A stretch of 29,744 nucleotides of DNA from Irineochytrium annulatum (taxonomy: Eukaryota > Chytridiomycota > Chytridiomycetes > Chytridiales > Chytridiaceae). This document shows positions 1-9,200 of this stretch, piece by piece (positions within the stretch are counted from its first letter, which is position 1; every line of letters begins with the position of its first letter). Where the stretch lies: assembly GCA_027600665.1 (NCBI GenBank), contig JADGJL010000238.1, positions 1-29,744 on the forward strand, in the 5' to 3' direction. Position numbers and translations under genes: made by a program. The notes below the pieces were generated by a model. The model searched no databases and was not told the DNA's origin. It saw only the letters and a program-made list of their open reading frames with translations.

Positions 1-1620
1 GCGTTGAGGCGGGAGAGGGATGAGGGGGTCAAGGGCCTAGAGGGGTTTATGCCATGTTATAGGAAGTTTGGGCCGGCGGTGGTGCCGCTTGAGAAGTATC
101 TTCTGGCGGCGAGGAAGAGATATAGGGCGTTGATAGGTGATATGGTGGACTTTTTACATGACGAGGAGGCGGTAACCGCAAGAAGGCTTGAAGTTAAACC
201 GGAGGTTTTTCCGTACAATCCGCATGCGTTCGACGGGGATGAAATCTCTGTTATGTACTTTATTCCCTGGATGGTCATGGGCGGCGCGGACCTGTACGAC
301 CTGAACGTGCTCTCGTCAATACAGTCACCAAAGACGACGTCTTCGAGTTTCCGAACAACGTTGATTGTGAGCCGATATATTGATTTCCACCCGTGGTCAC
401 ATCTTTTCGAACCGTTGGTCGACGAAGTTTTCAACCTGCAGGCACTGACTAACAGCACGAACGCGACGAATTTTATTGTCGACTACCTTGCCGAGTCACG
501 TGGCTCCGCTATGGCCGTTAACTCGCGCACGGTTGCCGGTTACGATGCATTTGAGCGATGGGCCACAGCAACGGATGGCGTTGTGCCAAGGTCGGCTTCG
601 GATGCGGCGATTTTGAAGCCAAACGCGTCGTTAATCGACCATCGGAGGTTGTTACCTAGGAGGCGGGTCGATATCTTGCATTTGCACCATAAGCCGCCGG
701 ATAACTCGAACTGGGAGCATAGGTCCGCAAGAACTGCGAGAGCGCTCACCCTCCGCGTCGTCGTGTCGAGGCATTTGAAGGAATTCTTGGCCAATGACCT
801 TGGACTAGGGGATCGAGAGCTCGGCGTCGTAGGGAAGAGGAGTACGCCGCTGACGGGCGAATATAAGGATCGGATAGTGGTGATACCTCCGCCGTTACAG
901 ATGAGCTTTAAGGAACATGACGATATGATGACGGACGGAACAAAGACCGGCAAGCCTACAGTTTTCTTTGTGGGAAGATTCGACGACCAAAAGGACCCAC
1001 TGTTATGGTTAAACGTCGGATCGGCCGTGATATCTAAATGGGACTGGGAGCGCCGCCCGTCGCTAGTCATGATCGGCTCAGGGCCCCTCGAGCGCGCCAT
1101 CCGCGCCGAAGCGAAACGCGAGCCGAACTTGTTCAACTCCCTTAAGATTATTATGAACGCCACGGAGAACCATCAAGTGCTACGTGAGCTCCGGGGCCCG
1201 TCGCGGTCCGTGATGGTTCTTACGTCGAGGCTGGAGGGCGTGCCTATCGCCGCGATGGAGAGCGTAGCATCGGGGGTTCCCGTAGTCATGCTGGAGTGCG
1301 GCGGGGTGTCGGAGTTGTTTGAAGATGGAATTACGGGTGCCGCGACGTGGGATTGGGTGACTGTGGCTCGGACCTCAGTGATGGTGATGAGGACGAGGCT
1401 GGTGTCCATTGTGCAGAGCCGGTGTGAGGACGTGGACGGCCCGCGGGGGATGCGGAGGGTGGACGTCGTTGACGTGTTGGCAGAGGAGGCGAGGAGGTTC
1501 CTGACCGGTGGGGACACCAGGAGTGAGCTACAACCTTTTGTAGATCAATTTATAGAGCGGTTTCATGAAATCCGTTTTAGGCGTAGATGGAGCGAGCAAA
1601 TAGATATACTATTGAGGTAG
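1..1620 (+). CDS. GT4-family glycosyltransferase, 5' partial
   Basis: The frame is open from the first base, so the start lies upstream of the window; the stop is TAG at 1618-1620. At least 539 residues are present with no intron needed. A glycine-rich acceptor loop of the form FIPWMVMGGAD lies at about 256-291. A donor-binding strand, FVGRFDDQKDP, lies at about 964-999. The GT4 E-x7-E signature is intact, with glutamates at 1234-1236 and 1258-1260 (EGVPIAAME), followed by a typical GVPVV...GGVSELF stretch. These mark a retaining GT-B fold enzyme that moves a sugar from a nucleotide-sugar donor. Acceptor and sugar cannot be read from sequence. The loop has GGAD where many GT4 enzymes have GGAE. 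The residues after about 1340 look poorly conserved. A GT90 gene follows on the same strand, which may suggest a shared role in surface or secreted glycans. Confidence 0.85.
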   Translation, partial: ALRRERDEGVKGLEGFMPCYRKFGPAVVPLEKYLLAARKRYRALIGDMVDFLHDEEAVTARRLEVKPEVFPYNPHAFDGDEISVMYFIPWMVMGGADLYDLNVLSSIQSPKTTSSSFRTTLIVSRYIDFHPWSHLFEPLVDEVFNLQALTNSTNATNFIVDYLAESRGSAMAVNSRTVAGYDAFERWATATDGVVPRSASDAAILKPNASLIDHRRLLPRRRVDILHLHHKPPDNSNWEHRSARTARALTLRVVVSRHLKEFLANDLGLGDRELGVVGKRSTPLTGEYKDRIVVIPPPLQMSFKEHDDMMTDGTKTGKPTVFFVGRFDDQKDPLLWLNVGSAVISKWDWERRPSLVMIGSGPLERAIRAEAKREPNLFNSLKIIMNATENHQVLRELRGPSRSVMVLTSRLEGVPIAAMESVASGVPVVMLECGGVSELFEDGITGAATWDWVTVARTSVMVMRTRLVSIVQSRCEDVDGPRGMRRVDVVDVLAEEARRFLTGGDTRSELQPFVDQFIERFHEIRFRRRWSEQIDILLR

Positions 1621-1959
1621 TTTTCCAAACATATATATACCCCGATTGATCATGCAAGAGCGGGTCAAGTTGGTTTCGCCGTGTGGAGAAATCGTGAAGG
1701 AACAGTTGACAGGTCGCACTCAGGCTGATAATAATGAAGGCGTATGCCGTCATCTGAAGCTCCCCACCGTCCGACCCTGTTCCGTACCCTCGCAGCCTCG
1801 ATCCTTCCAGGCGCTCCCTCCGCATCCTCGCTTGATGAACGGGATCCTGACGGGAAGAGACTACCCCACCTTCACCACCTCCCGCACAATCACCGCCGCA
1901 GAACCAGCCAGCCGACTCCTCATACACGCATCGACCACTGCTCCGCAATTCTCCAAGTT
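1621..1959. other. Spacer between GT4 and GT90 genes
   Basis: No gene is supported here. The GT90 reading frame is open upstream to an ATG at 1744, but that extension is Pro/His/Arg-rich and would place 72 residues before the signal anchor, so it is more likely 5' untranslated sequence. An AT-rich run, TATATATA, sits at about 1632-1639, just after the GT4 stop. It could belong to the GT4 3' end or to the GT90 promoter. Confidence 0.5.
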
Positions 1960-4166
1960 ATGACCAACTTTCTACTCCGCGTTGCCAAGGGTCGGCTGCA
2001 GCTGAGCGTCGGCGTTGCGATGCTGTGGATTGGGTTCGCGACCGTTCTGATGAGGGTTCTGTTGCAGAGGATGGGCGAGACTCCAGGGGTACCGCTTAAC
2101 CCGATTGGCCTGGAGACCAGTGACGGCGACGTAGATAAGGTCGGGAAGAAGCATGCCTGGACCATATTTGGAGGCAGGAAGGAGGTTGAGTCTTCTACGG
2201 TCACGAGAAACCTTGTGGGAAAACCAACCAAAGGTAAAGCATTCGCGTCCTGAAAGTTAATTTTTCCAAGGATGTCTGTCATCATTCTTACGTGTCAAGC
2301 AGATGAGCAACATCGGCATCATAATTTGCAGCCAGATTACGACGGTGCAGAAGATTTTGACCCTCTTATGGAAGGCCTTTCGCATGCCATGAACGAGTCC
2401 CGCTGCGAGGCTGTCTTTCCCAAACTCTTTTACGAGATCGACCGCGCTCTCGCTTTTCACGTCAAGCGGAACATTACTATCACGAAATCCTATCTCGACG
2501 ACAACCAGCGATACCTGACCGAGGAGGATCCTGGGGAATGGTCCGAGACCAGGGCGTTCACCCATCGCGGGCAGCTGTGGATTCGGCACTTACCCGTGGA
2601 ACCGGTTCGTTCCAGATCAAAGGCATCCCTTCACCAAATCCACCGCGCCGTTGTCTCAAACCCGAGCTCCGACCCGCCCATACCCGACGTTGAGTTTATG
2701 TTCTGCGCGGGCGACATGCCATGTCCGGGCCTGTGGGGCTACGCGCGTCCAGCGGCCGAGGACGGTGAACATATACCCAAGGATCAGACAATCTGGCTGA
2801 TGCCGGATTACGGGTTCTGGTCATGGCCGGAGCCGCTGCTGCACGGGATGGCGTGGGCGAGGGAGATGCTCGGCAGGGGAGAAAGGGAGCTCGGGGTTGA
2901 TAAGACGGACGTAAGTGCCGCATGGATGACCAAGAATAAGAAGGCGTTGTGGAGGGGTGCGGGTCAGGGTCTTGAGGAAAGGGAGGCCTTGATAGAGCGT
3001 GCAAACGCGTGGAGGCGAGAGAGGGAGGAGACAGAGGCGATTGTGTACAAGGAGGAGGCTGACACGATGGAGAAGACTGAAAAAAGAAATGTGGATGATG
3101 CCGAGCGTTGGAAGAGCCAACTAGACGCTGCGGTGCTTGATAAGAATCGCTACCGGCAAATGCGCCTTGACGAAGGAAATGATGGTGTGGATTTTGATTT
3201 AAAGGATGGCAGAGAGAAGGAAGTGGAAATCGAGAGGGTGGTCGAGATGACGAATGACCAGGGAGATGCAAAGGAGGTTAAAGAACCGATCCAGCGGCAA
3301 CGACTAGTAAAGAGGGGATTCGCTGTTGACCTAAACAATGATGACTTTAAGAAGCCAAAAAGGGTTATCTCTGACAGTGAGCCTGATAGTGATGGTTAGT
3401 TCAATGAAAATTCGCAGATTTGGTAGAAGTACTAATGATCACTCCACTACCAGGCAACAACGTTGCGAATTTGCCGGCACAGACTTCCAAGTGGCAATTG
3501 GATAAGAGTGACGAGGAAGATATTTTGGACGTAATGGAGCTTGATTGGTCCAGCGACGAATCGAAACGAACGACCTTTAAAACAATGGCCGAGCATTGCC
3601 ACTATCGATACTTAATTCACACGGAAGGGGTGAGAGATCCAGCCTATGCAAAATTGTTCTAAACCGAACCAAAGGTCACACATAGCGGTCGTTTAAAGTA
3701 CCTCTTAATGTGTGACAGCTTGGTCGTCCTGCCGCGTCCGACAAGGTGGCTAGAGTGGTTTTATCATCTCTTGGACGACGGCCCCAACGGAAACGTCATT
3801 GCCGTGCAGGCGCGTTTTGACGATGTTCGTGAAAGGGTTGCCGATTATGAGGAGGGCGGGCAATATGGCGAGGAGGAGGGTCGCAAGAGGGTCGAAAGGG
3901 CATCGAGGCGGTTTAGGGGCAGGTACATGACGCCAGCGGCGGAGTCATGCTACTGGAGAAGGCTCATCAGGACGTGGTATGAAATGCATTTGATACCTGC
4001 AGCATGATCAATATGCTAACGAACAAATCACTCCAGGCGGCAGATTATGGCATCGGACTTCAACCCGAGTCCATTTGACGGAAGCCAATTAATGCCTGGA
4101 GACGATCCTCCAGCGCCCTTCGAGAGTTATGCGCTAACAAACAGCGTCCATTTTGAAGCAAATTAG
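1960..4166 (+). CDS. GT90 (CAP10-like) type II membrane glycosyltransferase
   Basis: Exons 1960-2233, 2303-3394, 3454-3629, 3675-3976 and 4037-4166 join to 1974 nt (657 residues). The ATG at 1960 puts a single hydrophobic segment (VGVAMLWIGFATVLMRVLL) at about residues 17-35, a Golgi or ER signal anchor. The luminal part carries GT90 features. These are FMFCAGDMPCPGLWGYARP, then WLMPDYGFWSWPEP, then KKALWRGAG, then HYRYLIHTEG joined across an intron to the SGRLKYLL block, and CYWRRLIRTW near the end. The family includes fungal xylosyltransferases and POGLUT-type enzymes; donor and acceptor are not predictable here. An Arg/Glu-rich charged stretch at about 2980-3330 looks like a lineage insertion. 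Exon 2 could instead end at 3376 using donor GTGAGC in the same frame. If the last intron (3977-4036) is retained, the protein stops at 4007 instead. The branch site TACTAAT at 3430-3436 supports the second intron. Confidence 0.82.
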
Positions 4167-4243
4167 CTTTGGACTTACCATTTTACTTATAATACCATTA
4201 TTGCATATTTTTTTGATTTATTAGATAAACTTGTTGATTTGGC

Positions 4244-4251
4244 TATAAATA
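4244..4251 (+). promoter_or_regulatory. TATA box candidate for the PIF1-like gene
   Basis: TATAAATA lies 46 bases before the helicase ATG at 4290, in an AT-rich spacer of about 120 bases between the GT90 stop and the helicase start. If used, the leader is only about 10-20 nt. This is a sequence match only. Confidence 0.45.
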
Positions 4252-4289
4252 GAAGCCATTGAGTTCGGACAGTTACTTTCAATTGAGTC

Positions 4290-6045
4290 ATGCTGCACTT
4301 CTCTCCCGCGATCTTCCAACGCGGGCCACTTGTAGGGGGCCGGCGCCTCCTGCATGGCGAAGCGGTGCTCAGCAAAGCGTCGGCGGATGCAAAGGGCAAT
4401 CGAACAGTTCACGGCAGCGGAATCAGACCTCAACCCGACCAACGTCGCTTGCTAGAAGAAGCCGAGATTCATTTCACGGACGAACAAAATAAGCTGCTGG
4501 ATCTCCTCATGACTCCCAAGCAGAATGTGTACTTTACCGGTCCGTTAATTTAATCTTCTTCATCCTAACGTCGTGATAACTTCTGATTTACTTCAAGGCA
4601 AAGCTGGAACAGGGAAAACGGAGGTTCTTCGAAGATTCATTGCCATGGCGAGGAGAAATGGTCGTTATGTCGGAGTGACGGTACGGCTCATTTGTCTCAG
4701 AGACAATGTCCTTTGTTCTTCGTTTAAAGTTCCGGTCTTAATCCTTGCATCTAAGGCACCTACTGGAGTTGCAGCCTCGCATTTGCGAGGAACGACGCTT
4801 CACTCGTACTTCGGAATCAGTAAAAACAGAAGTGTCAAGGAGCTGCTGAAAAGATTTGCTGCGAGCCCGTCTCTTGAGGAGCGATATAGAAGAGTGCAAA
4901 CCATTGTCATCGATGAGGTTTCCATGGTCAACCGCGACGATTTTCTATTTATTCATAAGGCGCTTGCTGCCGCGCGAAATCTCAATGCGGATAAGTGCCC
5001 GCCGTTCGCTGGTGTTCAAATGATTCTTTCGGGGGATTTCTGTCAACTGCCTCCCGTCGACAGAAATTCGGACCGTGCGCGATTTGCCAAGAACACCGAG
5101 CTGCCGATGGCGCGGGCGAATGCTGCATCACCTTATCTTTTCAAGTCGAGCACGTGGCATCAGTTGATTTTAAGCGGGATGAAGACCGTCGTGCTTGAGA
5201 CGAACCACCGGCAGAGAGAATGCACCTTTGGCGAAATCCTGGACCGCATGCGGGTCGGCGAGTTTAATGCTAAGATGCAGGCCGTCTTGGCACTAAATGT
5301 GAATAAGAATGTTCGTTTAAAGGACCAAATTGAGGTACGGTAACGTTTTCTTTATGTGACTAAGCAGAATCATACCCTGTAGCCGACGAGATTGTGTGCA
5401 TATCGAAACGATGCAAGGGAGTTCAATCTTGACCGAATGTGGAGTCTCCAGACCACCCCCCCGAAGTACTTTCAAAGCTACGATTCGATTCACGGTTGTA
5501 ATGGCGAAATGTCCACTGCGCCGGAACATCTTCAGTACTACCGCAGGGAATTCGACTACTTTCAGGCGGAGCGTCATATGTTACTCAAAGTTGGCTGTCA
5601 AGTCCTGCTAACACAAAACAAGGATACGACAAAAGGACTGGTGAACGGATCGGCTGGGCTGATTGTTGGTTTTGAGACGGCTGAGGACACAGCTACGGAG
5701 AAAACGAGGATGTTACCGGTCGTCCGCTTCGCGTGCGGGGTGGAAAATATAGTTGGCTACAGCACCTTTGAGATGCTCGCTGGGGACGGCCGCACACTGA
5801 AACGGACTCAGCTTCCTTTGATTCCTGGGTGGGCAATGACCGTCCACAAAAGTCAAGGCATGACGTTGGATAAGGTCGAGATTGACCTCCCTAATGCATT
5901 CGCGGAGGGGCAGGCTTATGTCGCGCTCAGCAGGGCTAGGAGTCTGGAGGGGGTGAGCTTAAAGCGTGCCTTGACACAGGAGCACGTCAGATGCAATCCC
6001 GATGTGCTCAAGTTTATGAGAGAAAGCAAATTAATAAGACAATAA
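4290..6045 (+). CDS. PIF1: PIF1-family 5'-3' DNA helicase
   Basis: Exons 4290-4539, 4598-4680, 4756-5334 and 5383-6045 join to 1575 nt (524 residues). The SF1B motifs occur in order: Walker A GKAGTGKTE (rebuilt across intron 1), motif Ia APTGVAASH, Walker B VIDEVSMV, motif III LSGDFCQLPPV, LETNHRQ, motif V GWAMTVHKSQGMTLD, and motif VI YVALSRARSLEG. PIF1 helicases unwind G-quadruplexes, RNA-DNA hybrids and replication barriers in nucleus and mitochondria. The first 30 residues hold several Arg/Lys and only one acidic residue (MLHFSPAIFQRGPLVGGRRL...), which resembles a mitochondrial presequence. Intron 2 (4681-4755) is 75 nt, a multiple of three with no stop, so ORF calling keeps 25 spurious residues between VGVT and APTGVAA. 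No Rep domain lies nearby, so this is not a Helitron helicase. Confidence 0.88.
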
Positions 6046-6195
6046 GTGGTAATTTCACAGTAATATATTGCAAATAGAAGAGCAAAAGGGATTACTTTCC
6101 GATGTTATGTTTTGCGCAGTGACGCGGAGTTCGTATGCGGGAGACAAATTTGACCATCGCCCTCACAAGCCGCCCAGCTCTGCTCCAGATCCGCG

Positions 6196-6205
6196 ACCAC
6201 CATGG
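6196..6205 (+). promoter_or_regulatory. Strong start context of the dynein gene
   Basis: The dynein ATG at 6202 sits in ACCACCATGG, close to the optimal eukaryotic initiation context (A at -3, G at +4). The gap from the helicase stop to this ATG is only 156 bases, so the dynein promoter must be short or overlap the helicase 3' end. Confidence 0.55.
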
Positions 6206-9200
6206 CCGAGGACGAGCGACTGTCGTGGATTAAGCAAAAGGTCGAAAGCGGCCTGATGCTGGAGTTCAGCATTGCGCGTGCAAAGCTTCCGCCGTTGCCT
6301 GGGAAGCCGAACTTCGTCGTTGCGCCGACTCCGGATATGTGGGATGAATGCCTAGACAGGGATGATGGGAAGAACCGGCAGGCCCTCATGGAATTCTTGG
6401 AGGGCTCATCGCATGCATCATCGTCCACGGGCGGACCCGTGGCATTCACCTCTCAGGCTGCGGCGAATCTGGCTCATACGCCCGGCTTGGTCTTTTGGGC
6501 CGAGCGTTCCACAGAGAAGATTGAGGTGCCTTACACGGTCCCGGGGAGTTTGGAGCGGTTGCCGGGGTCTCAGCCGGATATAAGGTCGTCTGCATCCGCC
6601 CCAGCAGCAGAATCACCGACAGTGGGGCTCGGTGAAAATGCGGATGGCAGTCGCACCGCCGAAGAAAACACACCAGCGGCTGCTGCTGCGCAGGACGTTC
6701 GTTCCTCTGTGACTGGTGATGGCGTGAAAGGTATTGTATAATTCTTGAGGTTGTGATAGGACTGACCAGTCGAAGATGAAAAGGCCACGGCCGAGCCCAT
6801 GCCGGAGTCTGACCAGCAGCAACCAACTATACAGGAACCAGCGCTGGTACGGAGTATGCAGTGGGTTTAATTAGCTTTGACGAGACGTCCAGAACGGCGA
6901 CCCCGCGATCGAGAACGGCGGCGACCTTGACTCTGCAGCAGGCCCAGGCGATCAACTTTTGGAAGGTCGACTCTCATCTGGCTCGAACTTTGGGCAGGAA
7001 ATTCGGAAGGCTTCGCGACATAGCATTGTTTGCTATTTGAAGGAAACATTTAAGCTTCACATGAGCGTTGAGAAGATACCCGATAAAGTTGCCGAGGTCA
7101 ACTGTATTTACTTTTTGAAGAACATCAACGGAGCGGTTCCGTATCCGAAAAGCCCTGAAGGTATTAGTGCTGAGCTTGTTTAGAAAACAAACTAAGTCGC
7201 CCTCCTAAGACGCCAACTCTATAATGGCTCGATGGTTTGAGACCGGCTACCTGTCCAACCACGCTCTTATCATGTTGGAGCAAGTATTAAATGAGATCTA
7301 CATACCTCTTCTCAGCAACACAGAGGTCGCTACCGCGAAAGACGTCAGCGGGAAGAGCGACAGTTCCGGCTCCAAGCGGGACGGTGTTAAGAATGAGTTT
7401 GTGATCTCGATTCAGAAGTTCGCATCGCAAATCGGCCACACTGCACAACAGGTGGCCGGTGAGACCAAGCTTAAAATACCGGACGAGTTGTTATCGCTCG
7501 TCAACACCGATATAGAGGAGTCCGCGAAAGATTTCACAACAGTCAGGAGTCTGGAAAAGCTTGCTGAGGAATGGATTGATACTATCATTGGTGCTTTGGC
7601 AAAGGAGATGAAGAAAGTTCCGGCAGGGAACGTAACAATCGCCCACAAGATATATCTGACTGACTGTTTTTTAGGGACCTCTTGCCGAAATCGAGTTTTG
7701 GAGGGATCGCAACGCGTCTCTCTCCACTCTTTTCGAGCAGCTGAATCTCCCTATTGTCCATGCAATCGTCCGCATCTTGTCCAAAGCTCAAGTGGCCTGC
7801 TCTCCCGCTTTGGAGTTCCAGTTGGGGGAATTAAATAAATTTTATACGGAGGCGAAGGATAACGTCAAGTTTTTGAGCACCCTAGAGCGTCACTTTAAGA
7901 ATATCGTAACAGGGAGCTTAACGAGCGTTTTGGTATATTCGTTGTAACATGTCATGAGTAACTCAATTCATTAGGATTCGTTGCCTTCTTTGATGAACGC
8001 GATACGAATGGTCTGGATCATATCTCGACATTATAATCGTGATGAACGAATGGTTCCGTTAATGTCCCGGATAGCGTGGGAGTTGGCTAATAAGGTCGCA
8101 AACATTGTGAACGTCCGGTCAATTCTGAGGGATTCACCAGCGATTGCGAAGAGGAAGATAACAGATGCGCGCGAACTGCTGGACGGGTGGAGTAAGGTAG
8201 CGCTGGTGCAACATTAGTCGTCCTTACGGGTAAAATAGACCTACTTTCAAGTGCGTGAACGTATCGAGCAGTCTGGACGGGATCAGCGGTGGGAGTTTGA
8301 TCGCAAGAAGCTGTTTGAGCAGACCAACTATATGTCGCTTCGCTGTGGCGACCTTCTGGAGATTGCCGACGTTATGGAACAATTTTACAGCATTTTCGGG
8401 CCTGAGCTAAAGGCTGTCACCGGCGATCCTCAACAAATCGACGAAGTTATTAAGCGAGTTGAGGCGCTGATTGTTCCGTTTGAGCAGGTGCCCTTTGACG
8501 TGTTCTCAAAGAAGTAAGAAGTGGTGAATGGTACTCCATCTCATTATTATAGATATCACCCAGCTTGGGAGGCGTTAATGTCTCGCTTCCGGGAGCAAAT
8601 TGTTCAGATTGAAGACATGGCCAAGCAATTTATCGATGCGTCCTTTAAAAAACTTCGCTCAGCTGAGGGCGCCTTCGACCTTCTCCAAAATATTAAAACG
8701 ATTAAATCGAGAGAAAGCATCAATGCTCAACTTATGGGAAAGTGGTACGAAATCTTGGACCAATATGCTAGAGAGGTCGATATTATAGAGGAGATCTTCA
8801 GAACGAATAAGTACTGTCTATTCGCCTGAGTCGTTTCATTTACAATTTTGTATTGTCAGAGCAAACCCTCCGTGCACCAAGAACCAGCCGCGCGTCGCAG
8901 GATCTATACAATGGTGCCGCTCGTTATTTTTCCGTATCAAAAAGACCATTGTGCGATTTCAGTCCCTTCAAGGTATGTCTTCTATATTTCTTCGTGCTAA
9001 CGACAATACTGACTATTTGCTCAGAGATGCTGACCAGCGAGCAGGGACGGTCGGTCACTAAGAAGTATCTCAGTGTCGCCAAAGCTATGCGAGAGTACGA
9101 AGAGCAGGTACAGCGCCGCTTCTAATCGACTCTCTTTAATTTGTACAGCTGTACCAACAATGGTGCCAAGGGGTTGAATTGAATTCTCTTCAATGCCTTA

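Noticed and set aside
540..1163. 207-residue minus-strand frame opposite the GT4 gene
   Set aside because: It is antisense to a conserved GT4 coding region and has no motif of its own.
1744..1959. Upstream ATG at 1744 as the GT90 start
   Set aside because: It would add 72 Pro/His/Arg-rich residues before the signal anchor; the ATG at 1960 gives a normal type II N-terminus.
3660..3662. Premature stop codon, suggesting a GT90 pseudogene
   Set aside because: A 45-nt GT-AG intron removes it and restores a conserved family block, and the rest of the gene is in frame.
4290..6045. Helitron transposon helicase
   Set aside because: There is no Rep/HUH domain, no terminal hairpin and no long fused ORF; it is a stand-alone PIF1 gene with ordinary introns.
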